Position numbers and translations under genes: made by a program. DNA of 64,000 bases. Origin: Borreliella yangtzensis (GTDB lineage: Bacteria; Spirochaetota; Spirochaetia; Borreliales; Borreliaceae). The stretch is taken from the NCBI RefSeq assembly GCF_014201775.1, contig NZ_JACHFG010000001.1, positions 52,445 to 116,444 of the forward strand, read 5' to 3'. A model generated the notes under the pieces. The model was not told the DNA's origin, did no database searches, and saw only the letters and a list, made by a program, of their open reading frames with translations. Below are positions 29,401 to 38,002 of this stretch, piece after piece. The number at the start of each line of letters is the position of its first letter. The first letter of the stretch is position 1.

Positions 29401-29893
29401 CATAGAGTCTGTTGATAAAAACTTTGATTTAATAAATGAGGTAGAAAAAAGATTTAATACTTTAAGTAAAGAGAGTGCTAAGTTCCAGAACAATCTCAAG
29501 GACATGGAAAATGCTGTTTCAAATCTTTTATTAAACAAAGGGTTATCAGAAGAAGCTTTGATTAATGCTCAAAATTTAAAGGAAATACTCTTAGATATTG
29601 AAAATAGGTTGAAAAATACTTTAACTATGAGAGAGAAGGTAGTGAAATCTGAGACAAGGTTAGAAAATTTGAATATTGCAGCAGAAGAGAGAATAAAAAC
29701 TCTTGGCATTCTGGTCAAAACAGATTCTAAATATCAAGATAATGTTGGTCTTAATAATGAAACTGTTAGAGATTCTGTAATAAAATTAATGAGGCAAGGA
29801 TGGAGCGCTGAAGAAATTTCTAGAGCTACTAAATTATCTATTGGGGAAGTTGAGCTTATTTTAGAGCTTGGTATAAGTAACAAAGGTGATTAA
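23405..29893 (+). CDS. Giant membrane-anchored coiled-coil protein (2162 residues)
   Basis: This is the largest gene in the window. Residues 1-20 form a single membrane helix followed by RQYDKRSR, which predicts a cytoplasmic body. About 2,090 residues of continuous K/E/D/N/I/L/S-rich heptad-like sequence follow, and I see no proline in the whole protein. The last 46 or so residues differ: VRDSVIKLMRQGWSAEEIS continuing to IGEVELILELG. This resembles the C-terminal helix-turn-helix-like motif of SwrB and DUF6115 proteins, which also have one N-terminal helix and a coiled coil but are roughly ten times smaller. It lies between a HAD gene and pheS, 19 and 11 bases away. A structural or motility-linked scaffold role is inference. 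Confidence 0.8.
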   Translation: MIDFATILVNLFVVSIVLFVYRQYDKRSRALDKIKKFIDLAKVNLEDFIEDKTKEINDLAVDMEAYQRSSIEIIKKIDEVQQKIKNKSNDFAEVEKKIAYHDSMLKDLDEMTFKVQENIQRLQVDGKIVDKLSKTLKGFNTQIDSVESNLNSVLEKFDKTNKENLESIKIASWEKFDINIKDLVLKMDNLNKEIDLYSKDLTNIEERKKDILVKGNEKLDLEFNDFLEKVEFNISKYNKEIESSFSFYENKYKLIEDSIELIMESVKNKINEKEDFILNRLNEELQNKFKDIFTYVDDRSKEIQDKLEGKLILVDDEISSMSSSFKDNVYSRINSLEESIRIEMGKYEEQVDNVFDKFRSQLELNLKNIYEDYEDKISQVDKNIRERVELSLLDLNSKMESVQVGAIDLMKRLEDDSNGMYLQFKNKFGEDIEVFSEGFKSDINQLKMQLESQLLDVDSNIQEKLVKLNDNLIFNFEEIDGRLNNNYSNLSDNINAKYKDLFESLDSSSSKFKDQMESKYKGFTDKLTSEMDGFSLIYGEKFDVLSQEAVNNYQEFQDLNKKLENEIGSFWNFFEKKQEILKQDFNTSLNNIKDEIGKNILEFKDRYYDEVNIFVSQLEESKLQYSKWHGEMDSNLKNIESQINKTNEEFLSLIQIQKDKGIELSENVFNDLSEHIQKKAIDMHGSWKDELIALNKSLLDIKISSEELLSSATLKIENLEKDVNDRMEYVLLKTGDIESLVIEKYKELKDMSYSQSDGAILEIKEFINRQTEIIKNKSVFMLEDLNKKFDDKNNFVISKIEECDYKLKDFKIESEDILNNFKSDLNEFIESKLQIVSNIKSDNQKQIDDFLDRISKDILNSKDSINNEIDSKLSDWQGKLNEITVKIENLLSSGKVDLDLIDSEVTTKIKDLKFSIESLESYYLEKIDEFRNQGSIYSDELLQDIMNHFNKETKDLEENLSKKFAVVLNNSEEFVKEVDSLLQDKRTDIASFQANIDITLDSLSVKFNDINKEINGKYNEVISNYRGYSEKISSKLENEIMNEIENLNRRLTDRIDSLSRGMDENLQKLKESFDVSKYQVEKFELKVKDLTDDGEAKISEFVKEIEQYYKSKLEEAIDYRRMIDSDIMQAKERFGEITNDLKNNIETKSEFLNDLYKERFKLIESNFEERYSTFLIESEGAISKIRDEIYKTLTNNDENLQIKISEMDHNFEIIERRSKDILDLEKELQDKIQDCYSVINSQFVEIKANVDENIKNHFEVCIKKVNTLIDDDIVKYENEIHKKIDSLQSIENTFDSIEKNLNDKINGCIDKIANDFNLKYIELEERCNKEQLNLESKIDNKIKAIDNLALSQYDSLEKQYVDMHDEFLDRSNSYISTLSEEFKHSNKEMILELESQLKNLKNLESNLNNIEKDVIRLKEESYHNVSSHLKLLEEDFFKDLKIRGEELKYSLENFAASYNDKIQSLEYNLSKNLENKTELIQNFHLDIEQKMKNDKENFYLDFTKEFSSKKKDIESEIALIETNITGKVDEFINFVNNKQNIIDSWFLNIKDDVKNWQEKSYGAIEKKINLAELGIKSFENDIINVKLDLKSFKDDFEIKAEEIFGNLQSEAKKIEQSVHLDFKNIGESLNLKVLDLEKFVDFKVENIDERVNKKTEDILVQAEVKFLTQQKNLEDRIFELNQKLEHEFTILSSNLDKVRQEMVDVISNDKESFEGQIELMHKSILEFSERISLYRANIEASIENEYNSFSKSIKSDFGLFEDELKKSLKHSTLEIETIKNDLQEQIDKFEVEFRKNHKELLKEVDTNILELESKILNCDVKFNKFVSDIKDNLVEYKSDLREKFEESYNKINFQVENFKKLDAELEKNNLIFLEAYSLKDKLEKLWETLKSEIDVAHEYKNNFENVNKEFYSIQKETLGIIETFNELKLEQKSIKAIKNDFNRFFEFYATFDGRYKSLIESYDEMQIYKAKIKEIADEQRTILDNYERISNKESILKSTIESVDKNFDLINEVEKRFNTLSKESAKFQNNLKDMENAVSNLLLNKGLSEEALINAQNLKEILLDIENRLKNTLTMREKVVKSETRLENLNIAAEERIKTLGILVKTDSKYQDNVGLNNETVRDSVIKLMRQGWSAEEISRATKLSIGEVELILELGISNKGD

Positions 29894-29904
29894 GGGTTAT
29901 ATTT

Positions 29905-31467
29905 ATGAAGTCAGATTTAAATTTAATAAAAACATTACATCCTCTTGAGATAAAAGTAATTTTGAATAATGAAAAAGGGGAAAATATTTCTGCTTCAATT
30001 ATTATTGAAAAGTTGGGATTTAATGAGGGTCAAGCAAATAAAACAATTGAATGGTTAAATTCTAAAAGGATTATTGAGGAAATTTATAGAAAATTAAATG
30101 TATTTTATAAAGCAACAGAAAGAGGGCTTAGTGTTTTAAGAGATGGATTTATTGATGAAAAAATAATAAATCTGGTATCTAGAAAGGCAGTATTGGCTTC
30201 AAATTTAGCTTTAGAGCTTGATCTTGATGTTAAAGAGGTAAGAAAAGCATTTGGCAATTTATTAAAGGAAGGCATTCTTTCTATTGATTCAAATAAACAG
30301 ATTATTATAAATTGTTTAAATGGCATAGAGGCTAATTATCAAAAAATACGTGTATTATTAGAAAGAGCAAAAAATAGCGATCTTATTAGAGAAAGTTTGA
30401 CAACCGAAGAGCTTTTATTGATATCAAATTTTTCTAAGAAAAAAGGAGCAGATTCTGTATTTTTTAAAATAATAGAAAGACTTGATTTAAAGTTTAGATT
30501 ATCTAGTTTTGGTTTGGAAGTGAAAAATTTTCTAATGAAAAGCGAATTGACAGGAGATGAGCTTACTAAGCTTACTCCCGAAATTTTAAAAAATAAAACA
30601 TATGAAAATAAAAAATTTAGAGCTTACAATATTTATATTCCACCAGCTAAAGCTTTTATTGGGCGCTTTAATTCTTATTTAGATTATATTTCTAAAATTA
30701 AAGACAAATTAGTAGGGCTTGGTTTTGAGGAGTTTGACGGCCCTTTAGTAGAAACAGAATTTTTCAACAACGATGCTCTTTTTATGCCCCAATTTCATCC
30801 TTCTCGTGACATTAAGGATGTTTATTATATTTCAGATCCTAGTATGCAAAAATCTTTACCCGAACCTTATTTTTATAATGTAAAACTAGCTCATGAAACA
30901 GGATATACAACAGGTTCAAGAGGTTGGAGGTATAGTTTTAGTGAAGATCTTTCTAAGAGATTAGTTTTAAGAACTCAGGGTACCGTTCTTTCTGCAAAAC
31001 AATTAATTAATGCCAAAAACCCAGGCAGATATTTCGGAGTTATTAGATGTTTTAGGTATGATCAAGTAGATGCAACTCACGGAGTTGATTTTTATCAAAC
31101 TGAGGGTATTGTTATTGAAAATAGTGCTAACATTAAAACTTTGCTGGGTCTTCTTGAAATTTTTGCCAAAGAGCTTGCAGGTGCTACAGAAGTTAAATAT
31201 GTTCCCGCATATTTTCCCTTTACTGAGCCGTCGATTGAAATGCATGTAAAACATCCTGTTCTTGGTTGGTTTGAACTTGGAGGAAGTGGAATTTTTAGGC
31301 CAGAAGTTACAAAGCCTTTGGGCATTGATCTTCCTGTTATTGCTTGGGGGATTGGAATAGATAGAATGGCTTTAATGCACTTGGGTTTAAATGATATAAG
31401 AGATCTTTTTACTTATGATATTGGTGATGTTATTTTAAGGCGAGGAAAGATGAGATGCCAAAGGTAG
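29905..31467 (+). CDS. pheS: Phenylalanyl-tRNA synthetase alpha subunit, archaeal/eukaryotic type
   Basis: The enzyme charges tRNA-Phe as an alpha2-beta2 complex. At 520 residues this alpha subunit is far longer than the bacterial form of about 340. It has an N-terminal winged-helix-like region (about 1-230) and then the class II catalytic core. The core includes GFEEFDGPLVETEFFNNDAL (motif 1 region), FRYDQVDATHGVDFYQTEG (motif 2) and GIGIDRMALMHLG (motif 3). Spirochaete PheRS is known to be of archaeal type, explained by ancient transfer. It overlaps pheT by 13 bases. Confidence 0.96.
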   Translation: MKSDLNLIKTLHPLEIKVILNNEKGENISASIIIEKLGFNEGQANKTIEWLNSKRIIEEIYRKLNVFYKATERGLSVLRDGFIDEKIINLVSRKAVLASNLALELDLDVKEVRKAFGNLLKEGILSIDSNKQIIINCLNGIEANYQKIRVLLERAKNSDLIRESLTTEELLLISNFSKKKGADSVFFKIIERLDLKFRLSSFGLEVKNFLMKSELTGDELTKLTPEILKNKTYENKKFRAYNIYIPPAKAFIGRFNSYLDYISKIKDKLVGLGFEEFDGPLVETEFFNNDALFMPQFHPSRDIKDVYYISDPSMQKSLPEPYFYNVKLAHETGYTTGSRGWRYSFSEDLSKRLVLRTQGTVLSAKQLINAKNPGRYFGVIRCFRYDQVDATHGVDFYQTEGIVIENSANIKTLLGLLEIFAKELAGATEVKYVPAYFPFTEPSIEMHVKHPVLGWFELGGSGIFRPEVTKPLGIDLPVIAWGIGIDRMALMHLGLNDIRDLFTYDIGDVILRRGKMRCQR

Positions 31468-33155
31468 AAATTTACAAAAATCTTTTTTTAGATAAAATAG
31501 GAAAAAATTTTACAAATTTAGAAATTTCAGAATTACTTGAACCATTTAAAGCAGAGTTTGATGGATTTGATGAAAGTTCGGGAAAAATCAAAATAGAATT
31601 TAATGATACAAATAGACCAGATTTGTGGTCTTATATAGGACTTGCTCGTCAAATAAAAACGTATTTTTTTGGAGAAATTCCTTATTATGATTTTTTTTCA
31701 AAAAAAGGAGATTTCAAAAAGTGTTATGGTGAAATTTTAGTTGATAATAAAATGTTTAAAATTAGACCGTTTATTTTTGGATTTTTAGCAAAAGGATTGA
31801 TTATTGATGATAAAATGCTTGAAACACTAATTCAATTTCAAGAAAAACTTTGTCAAAATTATGGACAAAAAAGAAGAAGAGTTGCAATGGGACTGTATAA
31901 TTCTAATTTTATTGAATTTCCAATAAGTTATGTTGCTTCATCTCCTAGTCACAAGTTTGTTCCTTTGGGAATGGATTGTGAACTTTCTCTTTTAGAAATA
32001 AATGAAAAGCATCCCAAAGGATTGGAATATTCTCATATTATTAAAAATTTTGATAAATATCCGTTATTATTAGATAATAATAACAATGTAGTTTCTTATC
32101 CCCCAATAATTAATTCTAACGATATTGGATCTTTAAAGGTTGGCGATACTGATTTATTTGTAGAGGTTACAGGTATTGATTTTGAAGCAACTTTATTGGC
32201 GTTATCTGTAGTAGCTTGTGATTTTTATGATATGGGTTTTGAAATTTTGCCTGTAAAAACTGTATTTAGAGAGCCTTTTGGTTTAGGTTTTAAAGAATTA
32301 GTATGTCCTTATTATTTTCAAGAAGAAGTAGAGTTTAATGTAAAAAATGTTAATAGACTGCTTGGAAGCAATTTGACATTAGAACGTATTTGCCTGAATT
32401 TAAAAAAAATGGGAGTAAGTTCTTATTCTAGAGATTTAAAAAATTATGTTATTCCACCTTTTTATAGAAACGACTTTCTTCATGAGGTTGATATAATTGA
32501 AGATGTAATGATAGGGGAAGGTCTTGCAAGCTTTCATCCAGAGCTTCCCAAGGCCTTTACAGTGGGAAGGCTTAGTTCTTTGGAAGAGTTTTCAAGAAAT
32601 GTTAGAAATTTAATGGTAGGTATGGGATTTCAAGAGATGATTTATAATTATATGGGCTCTAAGAAAGATTTTGTTGATAGAATGAATGCTAATGATCTAA
32701 ATTTTTTAAAAGTGTCTAATCCAATGACAGAGAATTATGAATATATTAGAGCATCAATAATTCCTAATTTGTTAAAATCAGAAAGTATTAGTTCTAATTT
32801 CCCTTATCCACATAAAATTTTTGAAGTTGGTAAGGTGGCTTTAAAGAATTTGGATACTATTGAGGGAACAAGCACTTTTACCAATTTAGCTTTTTTGATG
32901 TCTGGTAAAGAAATTTCTTTTAATGAGATTAATTCAATTGTTGCAACTTTTTTTTATTATTTAAATATTGAGATTAATTTAAGAGAATCAAAAGCCACTA
33001 TTTATATTAATGGCAGGGGAGCAGATATTTTGATTAAAGGTTTTAATGTGGGTAGTTTTGGTGAAATTTCACCTTATGTTTTAAATAATTTTGGCATTTT
33101 TATTCCATGCTCTGTGTTTGAGGTTAATATCGATAAACTTATGAGTCAATCTTAG
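31455..33155 (+). CDS. pheT: Phenylalanyl-tRNA synthetase beta subunit, archaeal/eukaryotic type
   Basis: The 566-residue beta subunit lacks the N-terminal EMAP-like and C-terminal anticodon-binding domains that bring bacterial PheT to about 800 residues, as in archaea and eukaryotes. Visible parts are the start PKVEIYKNLFLD, the B1/B5-type region with FNDTNRPDLWSYIGLARQI, and the pseudo-catalytic class II domain with FQEMIYNYMGSKKD and SNPMTENYEYIRASIIPNLL. The ATG lies inside the end of pheS, so stoichiometric coupled translation is likely. Confidence 0.95.
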   Translation: MPKVEIYKNLFLDKIGKNFTNLEISELLEPFKAEFDGFDESSGKIKIEFNDTNRPDLWSYIGLARQIKTYFFGEIPYYDFFSKKGDFKKCYGEILVDNKMFKIRPFIFGFLAKGLIIDDKMLETLIQFQEKLCQNYGQKRRRVAMGLYNSNFIEFPISYVASSPSHKFVPLGMDCELSLLEINEKHPKGLEYSHIIKNFDKYPLLLDNNNNVVSYPPIINSNDIGSLKVGDTDLFVEVTGIDFEATLLALSVVACDFYDMGFEILPVKTVFREPFGLGFKELVCPYYFQEEVEFNVKNVNRLLGSNLTLERICLNLKKMGVSSYSRDLKNYVIPPFYRNDFLHEVDIIEDVMIGEGLASFHPELPKAFTVGRLSSLEEFSRNVRNLMVGMGFQEMIYNYMGSKKDFVDRMNANDLNFLKVSNPMTENYEYIRASIIPNLLKSESISSNFPYPHKIFEVGKVALKNLDTIEGTSTFTNLAFLMSGKEISFNEINSIVATFFYYLNIEINLRESKATIYINGRGADILIKGFNVGSFGEISPYVLNNFGIFIPCSVFEVNIDKLMSQS

Positions 33156-33225
33156 GTATTGAATATTAATTTCAGTAATTTTAAGATTTGTAGTAAAATT
33201 TTTAAGAGATACTTGAAGTTTAGAT

Positions 33226-34206
33226 ATGTTAAAATTTGAAACCATTGATGTAAATTTGACTAAAAAGGAAAATTCATCTCAAAAAGAGGCAGAATTTATT
33301 GAAGATGTAATAATTATAGGATCTGGACCGGCTGGATTAACAGCTGGGATTTATTCTGTTATGAGCAATTATAAGGTTGCTATTTTGGAGGGCCCTGAAC
33401 CTGGGGGACAGCTTACTACAACCACAGAAGTTTATAATTATCCTGGCTTTAAAAATGGAATAAGTGGCAGAGATTTGATGTTAAATATGAGAGAGCAAGC
33501 AGTAAATCTTGGGGCTAAAACTTTTATTGAAACTGTTTTGTATATAAAAAGGGATAATGGTATTTTTTACCTTTATACAGAAAATTATGTTTATAAAAGT
33601 AAAGCTGTTATTATTGCTTCCGGATCAAAACCCAAAAAACTTGAAACTCTTAAAAATTCGGATTTATTTTGGAATAAGGGTATTTCGGTTTGTGCTATTT
33701 GCGATGGGCACCTTTTCAAAGGGAAAAGGGTTGCAGTAATTGGTGGGGGCAATACTGCCCTTTCAGAATCAATTTATTTAAGTAAATTAGCCGATAAGGT
33801 TTATATTATTGTAAGAAAAGATTATCTTAGAGCTATTGCTATGTTAAGAGATAGTGTTGCAAAATTGTCTAATGTTGAAATTTTGTATAATTCAGAAGCC
33901 ATAGAAGTAGATGGTAAATCTTCTGTTTCTTCGGTTAAAATTTTTAATAAAAAAGATGATGTTGTTTATGAATTAGAAGCGAATGCTGTATTTATGGCTG
34001 TTGGCTATAAACCAAATACAGAATTTTTGAAGGGATTTTTAGATTTAGATGAAGAGGGGTTTATTGTAACTAAAGATGTTGTTAAAACAAGTGTAGATGG
34101 CGTTTTTTCATGTGGAGATGTTAGCAATAAACTTTATGCTCAAGCCATTACTGCTGCTGCTGAAGGATTTATTGCGTCTGTTGAGTTGGGAAATTTTTTA
34201 AAATAG
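33226..34206 (+). CDS. trxB: Thioredoxin reductase
   Basis: This FAD/NADPH enzyme reduces thioredoxin. The 326-residue protein has the FAD-binding VIIIGSGPAGLTAGIY near residue 30, the redox-active CAIC at C156-C159, the NADPH-binding VIGGGNTALSES, and the C-terminal FAD motif GVFSCGDV. About 25 residues precede the usual start of the fold, and no later in-frame ATG gives a better start. No strong Shine-Dalgarno is seen. The 70-base gap after pheT makes co-transcription uncertain. Confidence 0.95.
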   Translation: MLKFETIDVNLTKKENSSQKEAEFIEDVIIIGSGPAGLTAGIYSVMSNYKVAILEGPEPGGQLTTTTEVYNYPGFKNGISGRDLMLNMREQAVNLGAKTFIETVLYIKRDNGIFYLYTENYVYKSKAVIIASGSKPKKLETLKNSDLFWNKGISVCAICDGHLFKGKRVAVIGGGNTALSESIYLSKLADKVYIIVRKDYLRAIAMLRDSVAKLSNVEILYNSEAIEVDGKSSVSSVKIFNKKDDVVYELEANAVFMAVGYKPNTEFLKGFLDLDEEGFIVTKDVVKTSVDGVFSCGDVSNKLYAQAITAAAEGFIASVELGNFLK

Positions 34207-34223
34207 TTTTTATTTATAATTTA

Positions 34224-34240
34224 TTTAATACTGTATTAAA
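34224..34240. terminator. Short perfect inverted repeat between convergent trxB and the SpoU-family gene
   Basis: TTTAATA (34224-34230) and TATTAAA (34234-34240) form a 7-bp AT-only stem with a CTG loop. It lies where two convergent genes end and overlaps the last codons of the minus-strand gene. A weak bidirectional terminator is possible. Confidence 0.3.
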
Positions 34241-34976
34241 ATAGATTTAATTGTCTTTTGATTTCAAAGATTAAAATGCCTGTGGACACAGAAACATTAA
34301 GTGAGTCTATTTTGCCGCTAGTTGGAATCCTTATTAAAAAATCAGAATTTTCTTTTATTAACTTGTGTACACCCCTTCCTTCATTACCCAAAATAAGTGC
34401 AATTTTTCTGTCGTTTATTTTAATTTTGGTTATATCCTGCCCTTTAATATCACTAGTGTATATCCAAAAACCATTTTTTTTTAAAAAATTTATTGTGTTG
34501 TTTATGTTTGCCACTGTTAATTTTTTTACATATTGACTTGCACCAGAGCTAGTTCGTAAAACTGTTGAATTGTCTTTTGCGCTGCGTTTTTGAGTAGTAA
34601 TTACAAGATCTATACTAAACTGTTCTGCTGTTCTAAGGATTGCTCCGAAGTTTTGGGGGTCTTCTATTTCATCTAAAAGTAAAATGAAAGCATTTTCATT
34701 TTTTTTTAATGTTTCTAGGAAGTTTTCAAAGTCTTTGGCTTGTGTTTTTACATTTTTATTTTTTTCAAGTTTTAATTTTAATGCAAATCCCCTGTGGTCT
34801 TTATTTTTAAGAATTTTGTTAAGTTCATTTGTATTTATTCTTCTTATTTTTATATTTTGTACTCTAGCCAGTTTTTCAATTTCTTTAGTTTTTGAACTTT
34901 TTTTTGATATATAAAGTTCAAATCCTTTATTATTTTTTATGCTTTCAATTATTGAATTGGCATGAGTTATATACAT
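34236..34976 (-). CDS. SpoU/TrmH-family RNA 2'-O-methyltransferase (RlmB-like)
   Basis: The 246-residue protein has an N-terminal L30e-like substrate-binding domain (about 1-75) and a SPOUT knotted domain. The three SPOUT motifs are visible: LDEIEDPQNFGAILRTAE, LILGNEGRGVHKLI, and IPTSGKIDSLNVSVSTGI. RlmB methylates G2251 of 23S rRNA; the N-terminal domain favours that assignment, but the exact target is not shown. It starts one base after the dnaJ stop and is probably the last gene of the grpE-dnaK-dnaJ operon. Confidence 0.9.
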   Translation of the reverse strand: MYITHANSIIESIKNNKGFELYISKKSSKTKEIEKLARVQNIKIRRINTNELNKILKNKDHRGFALKLKLEKNKNVKTQAKDFENFLETLKKNENAFILLLDEIEDPQNFGAILRTAEQFSIDLVITTQKRSAKDNSTVLRTSSGASQYVKKLTVANINNTINFLKKNGFWIYTSDIKGQDITKIKINDRKIALILGNEGRGVHKLIKENSDFLIRIPTSGKIDSLNVSVSTGILIFEIKRQLNLF

Positions 34977-34977
34977 A

Positions 34978-36072
34978 TTATACTTTGAGTAAATCTATTT
35001 CATCACCATCTTTTAATTCTTTGCTCAAGCTTTCAAAAAGTTTGATAGCATTAGAATTTAAATTTTTAGGTGTTTTTATTTTAGTGATTAATATTAAGTT
35101 TCCGAACTTTTCGGTTTGAAGAATTGGCATTCCTGCGTTTTTAATTAGAATCTGTTCTTCATTTTCTATTCCTTTTGGAATTTGTATTTTAATATCTTTT
35201 GAAGCGATTGTTTTTATTCTTACTTCTTTCCCAAGGGCTGCTTGAGTAAAGCTTATTGGAAGCATTGCGTAGAGATCTTTACCATTTCTTTTAAATATTT
35301 TATGAGATCTTATCAATATTTTTACATAAAGATCACCATATTCTTGGTTATTTGGATTAACATTTCCCTTGCCTTTCATTTTTATTTGTTGGTTATTATC
35401 AATCCCTGAAGGAATGTTTAATTGAATAGTTTCTTGCTTTGTAAGGCTTCCTTTTCCTTTACAAGATTTACAAGGGGTTGATATTATTTTTCCCTCACCG
35501 TAGCATTTAGAACATGTTGTTGTAACTCTGAAAAATCCTCCCCCTTGTACTACTCTTCCGCTGCCGTTACACATGTTGCATATTGAAGGGCTTGAACCTT
35601 TTTCAGATTTTTTCCCGAAACAAGAATGGCAAAGTATTTGTCTTGTTATATTTATATTATTTTTGTAACCAAAGTATGCATCTTCGAGAGATATTTCTAT
35701 GTTATATCCTACATCTTCACCTTTTGCATGTTTTCTATTTTTTTCTTGTCCTTTGTTGCCAGTGAAAAATGAATCAAAAATATCGCCAAAATCTTCAAAG
35801 ATGTCTGAGAACCCACTAAAGCCACCTGAAAATCCTTCAAATCCTCCCCCTTCAAAAGCGGAATGTCCAAATCTATCGTATTTGGCTTTCTTATTGTCAT
35901 CTATTAAAATTTCATAAGCTTGAGTAGCTTCTTTAAAAATAGAAGCGGCCTCTTCATTTCCTTGATTTCTGTCGGGGTGATATTTGATTGCTATTTTTCT
36001 ATAAGCTTTTTTTATTTCATCTTTTGAGGCTCCTTTTGAGAGCCCCAAAATTTCATAATAATCTTTTTTCAC
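34978..36072 (-). CDS. dnaJ: Chaperone DnaJ
   Basis: DnaJ (Hsp40) delivers unfolded proteins to DnaK and stimulates its ATPase. The 364-residue protein has a J domain (about 1-70) with the HPD motif in YHPDRN, a G/F-rich segment near 72-100, a zinc-binding domain and the C-terminal substrate domains. The first zinc repeat reads CHSCFGKK and lacks the final G of CxxCxGxG. The other three, [16 protein letters not shown] and CKSCKGKG, are canonical. The start is GTG, sharing one base with the dnaK stop. Confidence 0.97.
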   Translation of the reverse strand: MKKDYYEILGLSKGASKDEIKKAYRKIAIKYHPDRNQGNEEAASIFKEATQAYEILIDDNKKAKYDRFGHSAFEGGGFEGFSGGFSGFSDIFEDFGDIFDSFFTGNKGQEKNRKHAKGEDVGYNIEISLEDAYFGYKNNINITRQILCHSCFGKKSEKGSSPSICNMCNGSGRVVQGGGFFRVTTTCSKCYGEGKIISTPCKSCKGKGSLTKQETIQLNIPSGIDNNQQIKMKGKGNVNPNNQEYGDLYVKILIRSHKIFKRNGKDLYAMLPISFTQAALGKEVRIKTIASKDIKIQIPKGIENEEQILIKNAGMPILQTEKFGNLILITKIKTPKNLNSNAIKLFESLSKELKDGDEIDLLKV

Positions 36073-37979
36073 TATTTTTTATCCTCGTCAACAACTTCGT
36101 AATCAGCTTCTTTACCCTCTTCGCTTGTATTGCTTTGGGTACTATTTTCTTGTTGGCTGCTTGCATTTTGCTGGGAAGAATCTTTATACATCATTTCAGC
36201 TATCTTATAAGAAGCCTTTTGAAGTTCTTCTGTTCTAGATTTTATAAGTGAAATGTCTTCTTTTTCAAGACTTTCTTTTAATTCTTTTATTTTATTTTCA
36301 ATAGCTTCTTTATCTTCGCTTGAAATTTTTTCAGAATATTCTTTTAATGATTTTTCTGTTTGATAAATTAAAGAATTAGCTGTATTTTTTGCTTCAATAT
36401 TTTCTTTTAATTTTTTATCTTCTTCCGCATGAGCTTCTGCATCTTTTACCATGCGATCTATTTCTGATTCAGAAAGTCCTGATGATGATTCAATTCTAAT
36501 TTTTTGTTCTTTTCCTGTTCCCATATCTTTTGCAGACACGTGAACTATCCCATTAGCGTCAATGTCAAAGCTAACTTCAATTTGAGGCACTCCTCTTGGC
36601 GCTGCTGGTATTCCATCAAGTATGAAATTACCAAGTATTCTATTTTGTGCTGCCATTTCACGTTCACCTTGAAGGACTTTAATATCAACAGAGGTTTGAT
36701 TGTCAGCAGCTGTTGAGAATACTTGACTTTTTTTGGTAGGAATTGTAGTGTTTCGTTCAATAAGTTTAGTCATCACACCGCCTAGCGTTTCTATTCCTAG
36801 TGAGAGTGGAGTAACGTCAAGGAGTACCATGTCTTTAGTTTCTCCGGTTAAAATACCACCCTGAATAGCAGCTCCAATTGCTACAGCTTCATCTGGATTT
36901 ACCCCTTTGTTAGGTTCTTGTCCAAATATATCTTTTACAATTTTTTGAATAGCAGGAATTCTTGTTGATCCGCCTACAAGTATTACTTCATTGATGTCAG
37001 AAGCTTTAAGTCCAGCATCTTGAATAGCTTTAAGGCATGGTTCTTTTGTTTTTTGAACTAAATGGTCTACCATTTGTTCAAATTTTGCTCTTGTTAGAGT
37101 ATGTTGCAAGTGTTTTGGACCGTTTGCATCTGCTGTAATAAATGGAAGATTTATTGAAGCTTCTTGTGCACCTGAAAGTTCTATTTTGGCTTTTTCAGCT
37201 GCCTCTTTGAGTCTTTGGAGAGCCATTTTGTCGTTTGCCAAATCAATAGCGCTTTCTTTTTTGAACTCTGAAATTAAATGCTTTATTATCTCATCGTCAA
37301 AATTATCACCCCCAAGGTGTGTGTCTCCATTGGTTGATTTTACTTCAAAAACACCATCTCCAAGTTCCAATATTGAAATGTCAAATGTTCCTCCACCAAG
37401 ATCGTAAACAGCAACAATTTCTTCGTGTTTTTTTTCAATTCCATAAGCAAGAGCAGCGGCAGTTGGTTCGTTAACAATTCTTTTTACTTCAAGCCCCGCT
37501 ATTTTACCAGCATCTTTTGTAGCCTGTCTTTGAGCGTCGTTAAAGTAAGCAGGAACTGTAATTACAGCTTCTGTAACTTTTTCACCCAAGTAAGCTTCTG
37601 CTGTTTCTTTCATTTTTGTAAGAGTTGCTGCTGAGATTTCAGGCGGTGACATTTGCTTTTTTATATTGGAAATGTTTACTCGAGCGTCGCCATTTTGTCC
37701 TTTTTCTATTTTGTAAGGAACCATTTTTATTTCACTTGCAACCTCTTCAAATCTTCTTCCCATAAATCTTTTAATAGAATAAATTGTGTTTTCAGGGTTT
37801 GTAACCATTTGGTTTTTTGCGACTTGTCCCACAAGTCTTTCGCCTTTATTTGTGTATGCAACAATAGATGGGGTAGTTCTACCTCCTTCTGAATTTTGTA
37901 TTACAACTGGTTTTCCATGCTCCATTATAGCTACGCATGAGTTTGTTGTTCCTAGATCAATACCTATTATTTTGCCCAT
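36072..37979 (-). CDS. dnaK: Chaperone DnaK (Hsp70)
   Basis: The 635-residue ATP-dependent chaperone begins [16 protein letters not shown]. It has the ATPase signatures [18 protein letters not shown] and [14 protein letters not shown], a substrate-binding domain from about 390, and a Gln/Ser-rich C-terminus ending YEVVDEDKK, a typical EEVD-like acidic end. AAGGAGG precedes the ATG. It is between grpE and dnaJ, and no hrcA is visible. Confidence 0.98.
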   Translation of the reverse strand: MGKIIGIDLGTTNSCVAIMEHGKPVVIQNSEGGRTTPSIVAYTNKGERLVGQVAKNQMVTNPENTIYSIKRFMGRRFEEVASEIKMVPYKIEKGQNGDARVNISNIKKQMSPPEISAATLTKMKETAEAYLGEKVTEAVITVPAYFNDAQRQATKDAGKIAGLEVKRIVNEPTAAALAYGIEKKHEEIVAVYDLGGGTFDISILELGDGVFEVKSTNGDTHLGGDNFDDEIIKHLISEFKKESAIDLANDKMALQRLKEAAEKAKIELSGAQEASINLPFITADANGPKHLQHTLTRAKFEQMVDHLVQKTKEPCLKAIQDAGLKASDINEVILVGGSTRIPAIQKIVKDIFGQEPNKGVNPDEAVAIGAAIQGGILTGETKDMVLLDVTPLSLGIETLGGVMTKLIERNTTIPTKKSQVFSTAADNQTSVDIKVLQGEREMAAQNRILGNFILDGIPAAPRGVPQIEVSFDIDANGIVHVSAKDMGTGKEQKIRIESSSGLSESEIDRMVKDAEAHAEEDKKLKENIEAKNTANSLIYQTEKSLKEYSEKISSEDKEAIENKIKELKESLEKEDISLIKSRTEELQKASYKIAEMMYKDSSQQNASSQQENSTQSNTSEEGKEADYEVVDEDKK

Positions 37980-38002
37980 ATTATAAACCTCCTTTTTTCT
38001 AA

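Noticed and set aside
23405..29893. A repeat array or recently amplified tandem repeat in the giant gene
   Set aside because: The heptad-like pattern recurs at the protein level, but I see no long exact DNA repeats, so this is old coiled-coil sequence rather than a recent expansion.
36504..37986. Several plus-strand open frames opposite dnaK
   Set aside because: dnaK is certain; the opposite frames are Ser/Phe-rich and lack start signals.
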